DNA of 7,572 bases, taken from NCBI GenBank assembly GCA_015067385.1, contig SVMP01000105.1:1-7572 (forward strand), given 5' to 3'. Below are positions 1 to 7,174 of this stretch, in pieces (the stretch's first letter is position 1; every line of letters begins with the position of its first letter). Position numbers and translations under genes: made by a program. This DNA comes from Oscillospiraceae bacterium. GTDB lineage: Bacteria > Bacillota > Clostridia > Oscillospirales > UBA644. The notes beneath the pieces are model-generated. The model was not told the origin of the DNA and did no database searches. It saw only the letters and a list, made by a program, of their open reading frames with translations.

Positions 1-134
1 ATCACATTGAAGAAGATACGAGAGAGTGGCTTGGCAATGAGGGCGAGCCGATGACGCAGGATTTTTATAAGTATCTTGAAGAAGCACAGTTTGATAGTAT
101 GCGTAATTCTGAGTCCTTTGTTTCGCTAAAATAA
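1..134 (+). CDS. C-terminal end of an unidentified protein (partial)
   Basis: An open frame enters from the left edge (first full codon at position 3) and ends at TAA 132-134, giving 43 visible residues that finish NSESFVSLK. The stretch is acidic (many Glu and Asp) and looks helical and soluble, with no membrane segment or recognisable motif. I do not recognise the family. The stop lies 130 bases before a hairpin terminator, which would end this transcript, so the gene is probably not co-transcribed with the xylosidase operon downstream. It could be a regulator, an enzyme tail or part of a mobile element; nothing here decides. The coding call rests on an uninterrupted frame with a plausible soluble-protein composition followed by clearly non-coding sequence. 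Confidence 0.55.
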   Translation, partial: HIEEDTREWLGNEGEPMTQDFYKYLEEAQFDSMRNSESFVSLK

Positions 135-138
135 ATAC

Positions 139-249
139 GCAGCCTTCGTTTACAAGCCTATTGTTAAAAATTCGGTAGACCGCAAATACTTCTCCCAGCA
201 TCTTCATGAGTTAGTTTACCATCCGCCAAACCTTTATGCACTTAAAGCG
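139..249 (-). pseudogene. Possible decayed recombinase-type helix-turn-helix tail
   Basis: Read on the minus strand, three frames in succession give pieces of one plausible sequence: RFKCIK (249-232), then LADGKLTHEDAGR plus ICGLP (229-173) ending at a stop at 166-164, then NNRLVNEGC (165-139). The order, a short basic lead, 'DGKxTxEDA', 'CGLP', then a '(Y/N)NRL' stretch, resembles the C-terminal helix-turn-helix of serine recombinases and related small proteins ('DGKITxxEAAxxxGxxxxTFYRRL'). At least two frameshifts and one stop would have to be assumed, so if it is real it is a dead fragment. It lies in otherwise featureless spacer between a stop codon and a terminator. The match is by eye and short, so chance similarity is quite possible. 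Confidence 0.22.
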
Positions 250-263
250 AACAAATATCACAG

Positions 264-300
264 ATAAAGTCATACATTTTTCCGTATGGCTTTATTTTTT
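264..300 (+). terminator. Rho-independent terminator upstream of the GH31 operon
   Basis: The arm at 264-275 (ATAAAGTCATAC) pairs with 284-295 (GTATGGCTTTAT) over 12 bp with one U-G wobble (270 with 289). The loop is 8 nt (276-283), followed by a T-rich tract (291-300). It is oriented to stop + strand transcription coming from the gene that ends at 134, and it insulates the promoter that begins at 318. The wobble becomes an A-C mismatch in the opposite transcript, so the + direction is favoured. Confidence 0.85.
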
Positions 301-317
301 ATAATCTTATTTATCTA

Positions 318-346
318 TTGATTTTTATGTTTAAATATGATAAAAT
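318..346 (+). promoter_or_regulatory. Sigma-A type promoter for the GH31 operon
   Basis: A -35 box TTGATT (318-323) and a -10 box TAAAAT (341-346, five of six consensus bases) are separated by 17 bp. A TG one base before the -10 (338-339) gives an extended -10. Transcription would start near 353, leaving a leader of about 30 nt that contains the ribosome binding site at 373-378. The promoter begins 18 bp after the preceding terminator. Confidence 0.7.
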
Positions 347-372
347 GTCAACAATAAAGCAACACGGTTTTC

Positions 373-378
373 AGGAGG
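373..378 (+). promoter_or_regulatory. Ribosome binding site that fixes the GH31 start
   Basis: A perfect AGGAGG sits 5 nt before ATG 384. The same frame is open further upstream to a TTG at 318, but that codon overlaps the -35 box and has no ribosome binding site. The start is therefore placed at 384, removing 22 residues from the longest possible frame. Confidence 0.9.
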
Positions 379-383
379 ATGTT

Positions 384-2780
384 ATGAAATTCACCAAAGG
401 CTTTTGGAAAGACAGAAAAGGTGTTCATGTAAACAGTACTGTACAGGTCCGTGAAACACGTATTCTTGATAATAAGATATACTTATATACAGTTCCATAT
501 GGTGCGAATATTCCCACTATAGGCGGTGCCGTTATTGAAATGTTTATATCTTCACCGCAGCCCAACATTATAAGAACAGAGGCATACCATTTTAAAGGTA
601 GTAATCAGAAAATACCTCAGTTTGATCTCAATTTTGCAGATGTAACGCCTGAAATTGAAGATACCGAAAAATATGTTTCCATGAAAAGCGGAGACACAAA
701 GCTTGTAATAACCAAAAATCCTTGCACATTTACATATTATTATAAAGACAAAAGGTTGACAGGTGTTGCAAACCACAATAATTCTGCATCGATAAGCACT
801 ATAGCTGTTCAGGATGAAAATATGATTGATAAACAGCTTGACCTTGAGCTTATCGGAGGCAGTGGAACTGCTTTCAAAGCATCAAATTTCATGCGTGTCC
901 AAATGGAACTCGGTATGGGCGAAAAGATATACGGTCTCGGTGAAAGATTTACTCCTTTTGTCAAAAACGGTCAGTCTGTAACCATATGGAACGAAGACGG
1001 TGGTACAAATACCGATATTTCGTATAAATCTATACCTTTTTATGTAACCAACAGAGGCTATGGTGTGTTTGTAAATGACTCGGGTCCTGTATCTTATGAA
1101 GTTGGTTCTGAACAGGCATCGAGAGTTCAATTCTCCGTACCGGGCGAAAAAATAGATTTCATGGTTATCGGCGGCGAAAACATGAAGGATGTTATCGTCG
1201 GATACACCACACTTACCGGCAAGCCTGCACTTCCGCCGGCATGGTCATTCGGTTTATGGCTTACAACATCTGCATCTTCGGATTATAATGAAGAAAAAGT
1301 TATGGAACTTATCGACGGTATGAGATACAGGGGAGTTCCGCTTCATGTTTTCCTTTATGATGCTTTTTCGATGAAAGAAAATGCCTGGGTAAGCTTTGAA
1401 TGGGACAGAAAAATTTTCCCGAATATTGAAAAACAGTTAAAGGTGTTAAATGAAGAAAGAAACATCAAGCCTTGTTTCTGGCTTAACTCCTATATTGCTC
1501 AAAGATCTCCTCTTTTTGATGAAGCAAAAGAACTCGGTTATATGCTTAAAAAGCCTAACGGAGATGTTTGGCAGTGGGATGAATGGCAGTCCGGCATGGG
1601 TATAGTTGACTTTACTAATCCCGATGCTTGCGAATGGTTCAAGAATAAGCTCCGTCCTCTCCTCGATCAGGGTATAGTATGCTTCAAAACCGACTTCGGC
1701 GAAAGGATCCCGACCGATATAGTTTATCATGATGGCAGTGATCCTCTCCGTATGCATAACTACTATACATATTTATATAATAAATGCCTTTTTGAGCTTA
1801 TTGAAGAATACAAAGGCAAAAATAAAGCTTGTCTTTTCGGACGAAGCTGTACAGTCGGCAGTCAGAAATTCCCCGTTCACTGGGGCGGAGACCCTGAAGC
1901 AAACTATCAGGATATGGCTTTGTCGCTCCGTGCGGGTCTGTCGCTATGTCTTTCGGGCTTTAGTTTCTGGAGCCACGATATCGCAGGATTCGGCGGAACG
2001 GCGACTGCGGATCTGTATAAAAGATGGGCGGCTTTCGGTCTGCTTTCAACACATTCAAGGCTTCACGGTATTGCGCATAAGGTTCCGTGGCTCTTCTCCA
2101 AGGAAGGAGAGGAAAACGGCGAGGAATCCGTTGCTGTACTTAAAGCTTTCACAGAACTTAAATGCACTCTTATGCCCTACATTTATTCGAAGGCTGTCGT
2201 TTCGCACAAAACAGGCATACCGTCAATGCGTGCGATGGTTCTTGAATTCCCTAACGATATTTTTTGCGAAGATCTCGAGACACAGTATATGCTCGGTGAA
2301 AGCCTTCTTGTCGCACCTATTTTCAATGAAGACGGCATAGCAAAATACTATCTTCCCAAAGGCGAATGGACCCATTTGCTTTCAAATGACGTCAGACAAG
2401 GCGGAGAATGGATCGAGGAAAGCTACGATTATTTCTCACTGCCTTTGTTTGCTCGTGAAAATTCTATAATTCCCGTAGGGAATAACCGCAAAGATCCCGA
2501 ATACGACTATACAGATGGACTTACGCTTAATATATTCTCGTTAAAAGATAGAGCAGACACTGTTATTTATAATATCGACGGTGAATTTGCGCTCAAAGCC
2601 GATGCCGTCAACGATAACGGAAAAATAACGGTAACTCTCGACGGTACATACAACGACCTCAAGATCTGCATGAGAAATATCTACCGCATTGAAAATATCA
2701 TCGGTGCAACAGCTGAAAAATGCGAAAAGGGAGTTATATTAAACGTCAACAATAATCAGGTATCTTTTGATATCGTATAA
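384..2780 (+). CDS. yicI: GH31 alpha-xylosidase, YicI/XylS type
   Basis: This 798-residue cytoplasmic retaining glycosidase is expected to remove alpha-linked xylose from the non-reducing end of imported oligosaccharides (isoprimeverose or xyloglucan-type units in characterised relatives). Domain order: an N-terminal beta-sandwich (about 1-265), a catalytic barrel beginning near PALPPAWSFGLW (283-292), and C-terminal beta domains; length matches E. coli YicI (about 772). The nucleophile is D437 in KTDFGERIPTD and the acid/base is D503 in PVHWGGDPEAN. FWSHDIAGF (527-535) and STHSRLHG (555-562) are further GH31 signatures. Alignment from memory with YicI is near-continuous to the C-terminus. 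Retained pocket residues are F328, W366 and K435, while YicI F277, C307 and W309 appear as A297, A327 and S329, so the exact sugar specificity could differ. There is no signal peptide. It is the first gene of the operon, 46 bp before the Asp-box protein. The family is certain; the substrate is inferred. Confidence 0.95.
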   Translation: MKFTKGFWKDRKGVHVNSTVQVRETRILDNKIYLYTVPYGANIPTIGGAVIEMFISSPQPNIIRTEAYHFKGSNQKIPQFDLNFADVTPEIEDTEKYVSMKSGDTKLVITKNPCTFTYYYKDKRLTGVANHNNSASISTIAVQDENMIDKQLDLELIGGSGTAFKASNFMRVQMELGMGEKIYGLGERFTPFVKNGQSVTIWNEDGGTNTDISYKSIPFYVTNRGYGVFVNDSGPVSYEVGSEQASRVQFSVPGEKIDFMVIGGENMKDVIVGYTTLTGKPALPPAWSFGLWLTTSASSDYNEEKVMELIDGMRYRGVPLHVFLYDAFSMKENAWVSFEWDRKIFPNIEKQLKVLNEERNIKPCFWLNSYIAQRSPLFDEAKELGYMLKKPNGDVWQWDEWQSGMGIVDFTNPDACEWFKNKLRPLLDQGIVCFKTDFGERIPTDIVYHDGSDPLRMHNYYTYLYNKCLFELIEEYKGKNKACLFGRSCTVGSQKFPVHWGGDPEANYQDMALSLRAGLSLCLSGFSFWSHDIAGFGGTATADLYKRWAAFGLLSTHSRLHGIAHKVPWLFSKEGEENGEESVAVLKAFTELKCTLMPYIYSKAVVSHKTGIPSMRAMVLEFPNDIFCEDLETQYMLGESLLVAPIFNEDGIAKYYLPKGEWTHLLSNDVRQGGEWIEESYDYFSLPLFARENSIIPVGNNRKDPEYDYTDGLTLNIFSLKDRADTVIYNIDGEFALKADAVNDNGKITVTLDGTYNDLKICMRNIYRIENIIGATAEKCEKGVILNVNNNQVSFDIV

Positions 2781-2826
2781 AATATAACATTAACATCATA
2801 ACAAGTCATCAATCAAGAGGTGTACT

Positions 2827-3957
2827 ATGAAAATCATTAAAAAAGGGCTCATTTATCGGGCTGTCAGCGGTCCGTTCAGATATCAGGCATGGCCGTCGGT
2901 CTGCATGGATGAGAACGGAATTTTATATACCGTATGGTCGGGACAAAGATCATCTCATGTTTGTCCTTTCGGCAAAAATCTGATGTCCGTAAGCAGTAAC
3001 GGCGGAGAAAGTTGGTCGGCGCCGAGCATTGTTAACGACACATGGCTTGATGACAGAGATACAGGCATAACATATCTCGGAAACGGAAAAATGATTCTTT
3101 CATATTTCAACCATCCCGCAAAAGTTTACCGAACGATATGGAGAAACTGGATAGTTAATGATGCGGATGAGCGTTTTCGTCCGATGGTCGATGGCTATCT
3201 TAAAGCATATGAGCAGTATTCCCCCGAAGAAGATTTGGCAGGTTCGTTCATACGCAGATCGACAGATTACGGTAAGACATGGGAAGATGCTGTAAAAATG
3301 CCGGTTTCGACCCCTCATGGCGCTGTAAAAACAAAAAGCGGAAGACTCCTCTATTTAGGTCGTGAATTTCCCGGTCTTGCAAGCAGATACGGCAGTTCTT
3401 TCCCCGAAGACGTTGATACTGTTAAAAAGGAAGATCAAGGTCGAATATTCCTCTATGAAAGTTTTGATGACGGCAAAACGTGGACTATGATATCGAAGCT
3501 TCCGTTAGAATCAACCGCAGACCATAACACGCTTCACGAACCGCATATCGTTGAACTTGAAAACGGGGAACTGATCGCGGCAATAAGAGCGCATGACGAT
3601 CCTGAACTTGACAGGTTCGGTATATATCTCATGTCATCAAAAGACGGCGGAAATAATTGGAGCGATGCATGGAGCTACGGAAGGATCGGATCACCACCAC
3701 ATTTGCTGTTAAGAAAAGACGGTTCTGTGTTAATGACATACGGCAGACGCTCCGAGCCCTTCGGCATTCGTGCAGCGGTCAGCCTTGACGGATGTAAGAC
3801 TTTCGGAGAAGAATTTGTTCTCTCGGATGCACCGAACGGAGATCTCGGTTATCCTGCAACGGTCGAACTTTCAGACGGTTCTCTGCTGACGGTCTACTAT
3901 CAACAGTACGAAAATGATGATCGAACATCTATCTGTTTTACGAAATGGGAAATCTGA
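2827..3957 (+). CDS. Sialidase-fold Asp-box (BNR) protein, probable glycosidase
   Basis: A 376-residue protein with no signal peptide, so probably cytoplasmic. Five Asp boxes spaced along the chain (56-63 SSNGGESW, 145-152 STDYGKTW, 212-219 SFDDGKTW, 271-278 SKDGGNNW, 319-326 SLDGCKTF) show a six-bladed beta-propeller of the sialidase superfamily (BNR_2-like). Automatic tools would call it exo-alpha-sialidase. However, the site of the usual 'RIP' arginine reads AWP (21-23), and the region that normally has the acid/base Asp reads RSSHVCPFGK (41-50). Other conserved-looking stretches are DDRDTG (75-80), LHEPHIVELENGELIAAIR (236-254) and GDLGYPATVELSDGSLLTVYY (338-358), where Y342 could correspond to the sialidase tyrosine. 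I recall this H-V-C-P-F-G-K / DDRD pattern in many unstudied bacterial homologues, but no assigned activity. The start ATG follows AGAGGTG (2816-2822). The 46-bp gap after GH31 has no terminator or clear promoter, so the two genes are probably co-transcribed. Confidence 0.85.
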   Translation: MKIIKKGLIYRAVSGPFRYQAWPSVCMDENGILYTVWSGQRSSHVCPFGKNLMSVSSNGGESWSAPSIVNDTWLDDRDTGITYLGNGKMILSYFNHPAKVYRTIWRNWIVNDADERFRPMVDGYLKAYEQYSPEEDLAGSFIRRSTDYGKTWEDAVKMPVSTPHGAVKTKSGRLLYLGREFPGLASRYGSSFPEDVDTVKKEDQGRIFLYESFDDGKTWTMISKLPLESTADHNTLHEPHIVELENGELIAAIRAHDDPELDRFGIYLMSSKDGGNNWSDAWSYGRIGSPPHLLLRKDGSVLMTYGRRSEPFGIRAAVSLDGCKTFGEEFVLSDAPNGDLGYPATVELSDGSLLTVYYQQYENDDRTSICFTKWEI

Positions 3958-3984
3958 TGTCTTGAAAACAATTCGGTTTCACTC

Positions 3985-4013
3985 TTGAATTACGAGAAAA
4001 ATTATGATATAAT
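3985..4013 (+). promoter_or_regulatory. Internal promoter for the SGNH esterase gene
   Basis: TTGAAT (3985-3990), a 17-bp spacer and a perfect TATAAT (4008-4013), with TG at 4005-4006 making an extended -10. The predicted start near 4020 leaves a leader of about 33 nt containing GGAGG at 4041-4045, 7 nt before ATG 4053. No terminator lies between 3957 and this promoter, so read-through from the GH31 promoter is also expected and the gene would have two inputs. A weak inverted repeat, TGAAA (3963-3967) with TTTCA (3977-3981), lies just upstream. Confidence 0.75.
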
Positions 4014-4052
4014 AAATATACAATCAAATCCGATATTTGCGGAGGCTCAATC

Positions 4053-5180
4053 ATGAAATATTTTGAAAAGTACGTTTCAAACACATACGCAGGCGGCGTT
4101 AATCAGTTACAGTATTCAACCAAAGAAAATGAGATAAAAACGGGCCGTGTTTTTTATAAAATAACGATCGGCGGAGAATATGAATATTCAATTCTGTTTT
4201 CAAACATTATAGAAAGCACTTTTTCGGATGGCTCTCTCTGTCATAAAAACGTGATCTGCGACAGTTGGACGATCCACAGCGCAAGGATCGGCAGATGTAA
4301 AGAAATCGACAACGAAAAAGATATAACCAGAATGACGGTTGCCGATCTTGAAGAAAATATCGAAGCCGACATTATCGTTTCGGACTTTAAAGAACTTACA
4401 TTCGGCGGACAAAAGACGAAAGAAGTCATGCCCGGAGAGTTCTTTTCGTGTGACCCTATAAAACTGAAATTTGATCCGGGAGAATATCTTTGCCTTGAAG
4501 TGTCGTTTTCGGGCGAAACGGTACCGCATCAGGAAGAGACGCTGTTGCCGGTATATGTTAAAGAGAACGGAGAATGGAAATACTCAAAGAACACACCTTT
4601 CGCAGCTATGATCGGATGCGATCGAGAAGTTAAAAAGAAAATAACATTCCTCGGCGACTCGATCACTCAGGGTTTAGGCACAAGACTTAACAGATACGAG
4701 CATTGGAGCGTATTTCTTGCAGACAAGATCGGTGACGAATACGCATATTGGAACCTCGGAATCGGCCACGGACGTGCTAACGACTTAGCATCGGAGGGCG
4801 CATGGGCGTTCAAAGCCAAGCAGAACGATATCGCTTTTGTCTGCTACGGTGTTAACGATATCATGCAGGGATTTTCGGAAGAACAGATAAAAGCCGACCT
4901 TGCAACGATCGTTAAGATGCTGAAAAAAGCGGATATGACGGTCATTCTGCAGACTGTTCCGCCGTTCGATTATTCGGAAGATAAGATCGGAAAATGGGAA
5001 CGAGTCAACGAATTCATTAAAACGGAATTAAAAGACAAGGTCGATCTTGTTTTCGACAATGTTCTTTGCCTCGGAAAAGAAGACCGTCCGAGCGCCGCAA
5101 TATACGGCGGACATCCCGATAAAAAGGGCTGCGAAGTCTGGGCGGACGCACTTTACGACGCTGTAAAGCATTTGTTTTAA
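4053..5180 (+). CDS. Two-domain SGNH/GDSL hydrolase, probable carbohydrate esterase
   Basis: A 375-residue protein without a signal peptide. Residues 1 to about 190 form a beta-rich accessory domain (ILFSN 47-51, LTFGGQ 115-120, PGEFFSCDP 127-135, YLCLEVSFSG 145-154), a layout seen in front of SGNH domains in several bacterial esterases. Residues about 195-375 are the SGNH domain: block I FLGDSITQG (199-207) with nucleophile S203, block II NLGIGHG (234-240), block III GVND (266-269) with oxyanion N268, and block V YGGHPDKKG (351-359) with catalytic H354. The usual DxxH acid is missing (Y351 in its place), so the enzyme may use a Ser-His dyad, as I recall for some CE2 acetyl esterases. A role in removing acetyl groups from oligosaccharides taken in for the neighbouring glycosidases is likely but inferred. 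It ends 10 bp before a strong terminator. Confidence 0.88.
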   Translation: MKYFEKYVSNTYAGGVNQLQYSTKENEIKTGRVFYKITIGGEYEYSILFSNIIESTFSDGSLCHKNVICDSWTIHSARIGRCKEIDNEKDITRMTVADLEENIEADIIVSDFKELTFGGQKTKEVMPGEFFSCDPIKLKFDPGEYLCLEVSFSGETVPHQEETLLPVYVKENGEWKYSKNTPFAAMIGCDREVKKKITFLGDSITQGLGTRLNRYEHWSVFLADKIGDEYAYWNLGIGHGRANDLASEGAWAFKAKQNDIAFVCYGVNDIMQGFSEEQIKADLATIVKMLKKADMTVILQTVPPFDYSEDKIGKWERVNEFIKTELKDKVDLVFDNVLCLGKEDRPSAAIYGGHPDKKGCEVWADALYDAVKHLF

Positions 5181-5190
5181 TTAATTATAG

Positions 5191-5228
5191 AAAGCTGAAG
5201 CTACGAAAAAATGTGGCTTCAGCTTTTT
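5191..5228 (+). terminator. Terminator between convergent genes
   Basis: AAAGCTGAAGC (5191-5201) pairs perfectly with GCTTCAGCTTT (5216-5226) and extends inward by U-G, A-U and C-G to a 14-bp stem with an 8-nt loop (5205-5212), followed by a T run (5224-5228). It ends the GH31 to SGNH operon. It also lies just past the stop of the convergent minus-strand gene, but in that direction the wobble becomes an A-C mismatch and the following tract is only TTTCTATAATT, so it should work less well there. Confidence 0.9.
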
Positions 5229-5242
5229 ATGTTAACATTTAT

Positions 5243-7120
5243 TTATAACGGAAGGATATCCATAAACATCATACCCATCAGAATTTCCGCAACGGTCCAA
5301 CCCGTTTCGCTTGCGTAGGGTGCCCAGCCTTCATCGTGGGGACAACCGTAAACTTCCTTGAGATCCATATCAAAGGCACGGCACCATGATCCGTTCAACA
5401 TCGGATCGGAACTGATAAGCTGTGTTTTTAAACAGAAGCGTACAATGTTTTTCCATAATGAATTGAACCATTCGTCACCGGTTGCGTAATAAGCGTATGC
5501 AAATCCGATGGGAAGCCAGTTCATAGAATATAAAAGATCGGCTACAGGGTCGCCGTTTTCTGTAAGAAGCGAACATTCTGACGTAGAGATTCTTGAATAT
5601 TTCGCCTTATATTCAGTATCCCATTCGAAATATCCACCGAAGGGATGTCTGAATTTTTCAAGATCGGCAACAACTCTGTAAAGCATTTCTCTATGCTTTT
5701 CTTTTTTTGTTACATCATAAAGTACGGCAAGAGGGAATATCAGACGGCATTTTTCCTGAGTTTCGCTGTGTTCGAGTTCCGTATAGGGATATGCTTCCAT
5801 CAATGTTTCAAGACCTTTTTGACCTATTTCGAGATAAACAGGGTTGCTTTTATATTTATGTGCTAACAAAAATGCGGCAAGCAGATATGAATTATGATGT
5901 ACAGAACGGGAACTGAACTCTGCCTCTCTGTGTTCAACAAAGCTGTCTGCTGTCATGTTCGGCATATCGAACCTTGATTTACGGCATCCGTCTTTTGCTG
6001 TAAGGCTTGCCATCGCATCTAAAGAACGGCATATTTCGGGATAAAGGGATGCGTCGTTTAAGAACAAGCATTTATATAGACCCGACAGTATGCACCGTGC
6101 AATATCGTCCTGATAACAAACATTCCACGCTTCGTCGCTCCAACGCATGAAACCGTTGAACAGACCTTCTTTGATCATCATTGTGCCATATGTGAAATTG
6201 TCGAGATTTTCTGATATCTTCTTTGCTGAATCGTCATTGAAAACATGTGCATATAAACCGAAAGCACCTGCCGCTTCACCGCTGCAGTCGTTTCGTACAT
6301 TATTGAGAGGCGTTTGATATCCGTCAGGCGCTATTTTATGGCTCAATCCTTCCCGAATACCGCCGGAACCATCATCTACAAGGAAATTTTTCAACCATTG
6401 AATGCCTTGTTCGACAGATTTTTTGCGGCATTGTTCAAATACTGTATCCTCGGAAATATCTTCAGTTGTTCCGTATTGTACTGCCGGTTCGGGCATAAAC
6501 GTCGGTTCTTCGCCTGTTATCCAACGTATGATATATTTTATCAATTTCTCCCAGGATTTAACAGGGGCAAAGCGTGCTCGTCTGAAATTACGTAACTGAA
6601 ATGATGATATCATCAAATTGTCTCCGCTCATCCATAATCCGCACTTACTGTCCTTTAAAATCTCATCTTTTGTTTCTTTAAGATGTGTGTGCGCAATGAT
6701 ATGATGTTTGTATACCAGAATCGGCCTGTATTCAGGAATTGCAGACCATGTTTGAAGCATGGAATTGTTTTCGTCATCAAGCAGATCTCCAGTTGTAAGC
6801 CCCGGGATCTTTTCGCATCCTTCACTTTCAACATAGATCAATCTGCTTCTTGTTGTATTTGTGCAGTTTAAAGCGCATGTGCTTGTAAATGTACTTTTAA
6901 ACTCTAAAAATACATGCTTACCTTCTTTTGCAGCTTTTTCAAGCTGATAATGAACTCTTGCATCAAGTACCTTTTCGGAACTCAATACACAATATGCGTC
7001 GTACGATGAAATATTTTTTAAGGCTGCTTGGGACACCGTCATTTGTTCTACATCTACAGCGCAGCTGTGCAGAATTTTCGAAAAATCACTTGATTCTTCT
7101 GTCAGTAATAAAACTTTCAT
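5243..7120 (-). CDS. Six-hairpin glycosidase-like protein with amidotransferase-like N-terminal domain
   Basis: A 625-residue protein without signal peptide or membrane segment. Residues 1 to about 203 look like an alpha/beta (class I glutamine-amidotransferase-like) domain: MKVLLLTEES, then SSYDAYCVLSSE (38-49), a helix, GKHVFLEF (67-74), and LMISSFQLRNF near 169-179. No catalytic Cys-His-Glu set is evident, so it is probably structural, as such domains are in some multi-domain glycosidases. Residues about 225-625 are helical with the aromatic and acidic motifs of (alpha/alpha)6 barrel carbohydrate enzymes: RNDCSGEAAGAFGLY (276-290), MRWSDEAW (325-332), HPFGGYFEWD (492-501), MNWLPIGFAYAYYATGD (533-549), SWCRAFDMD (578-586) and DEGWAPYASETGWTVAEI (596-613). 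I cannot assign a CAZy family or catalytic residues. The start ATG (7118-7120) follows GGAAAGGA with 9 nt spacing. It is divergent from a sugar-binding lipoprotein gene and convergent with the esterase, which fits a role in the same catabolic pathway. Confidence 0.8.
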   Translation of the reverse strand: MKVLLLTEESSDFSKILHSCAVDVEQMTVSQAALKNISSYDAYCVLSSEKVLDARVHYQLEKAAKEGKHVFLEFKSTFTSTCALNCTNTTRSRLIYVESEGCEKIPGLTTGDLLDDENNSMLQTWSAIPEYRPILVYKHHIIAHTHLKETKDEILKDSKCGLWMSGDNLMISSFQLRNFRRARFAPVKSWEKLIKYIIRWITGEEPTFMPEPAVQYGTTEDISEDTVFEQCRKKSVEQGIQWLKNFLVDDGSGGIREGLSHKIAPDGYQTPLNNVRNDCSGEAAGAFGLYAHVFNDDSAKKISENLDNFTYGTMMIKEGLFNGFMRWSDEAWNVCYQDDIARCILSGLYKCLFLNDASLYPEICRSLDAMASLTAKDGCRKSRFDMPNMTADSFVEHREAEFSSRSVHHNSYLLAAFLLAHKYKSNPVYLEIGQKGLETLMEAYPYTELEHSETQEKCRLIFPLAVLYDVTKKEKHREMLYRVVADLEKFRHPFGGYFEWDTEYKAKYSRISTSECSLLTENGDPVADLLYSMNWLPIGFAYAYYATGDEWFNSLWKNIVRFCLKTQLISSDPMLNGSWCRAFDMDLKEVYGCPHDEGWAPYASETGWTVAEILMGMMFMDILPL

Positions 7121-7174
7121 GTTAATATATCCTTTCCGAAAAAATTATTTTGTAACAGAGACAGTAAGTCTTTG

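Noticed and set aside
318..383. N-terminal extension of the GH31 protein from TTG 318
   Set aside because: The TTG is part of the -35 box, has no ribosome binding site, and a perfect AGGAGG precedes ATG 384.
135..383. Riboswitch, tRNA or CRISPR in the left spacer
   Set aside because: Apart from the terminator, the promoter and the possible pseudogene remnant, I see no repeat array, cloverleaf or aptamer-like structure.
1446..1757. 103-codon minus-strand frame inside the GH31 gene
   Set aside because: Antisense shadow of a highly conserved catalytic region; no ribosome binding site or family match.
1729..2340. 203-codon + strand frame inside the GH31 gene
   Set aside because: It overlaps the catalytic domain in another frame, is rich in Arg, Cys and Ser as shadow frames are, and has no recognisable domain.
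2781..2826. Promoter or terminator between GH31 and the Asp-box gene
   Set aside because: The 46-bp gap contains no hairpin with a T-tract and no convincing -35/-10 pair, so co-transcription is assumed.
3963..3981. Catabolite-repression (cre) site upstream of the esterase promoter
   Set aside because: TGAAA and TTTCA are inverted but span 19 bp with a poorly matched centre, unlike the 14-bp cre pattern.
4200..4529. 109-codon minus-strand frame inside the esterase gene
   Set aside because: Antisense shadow with basic, aromatic-rich composition and no recognisable motif.
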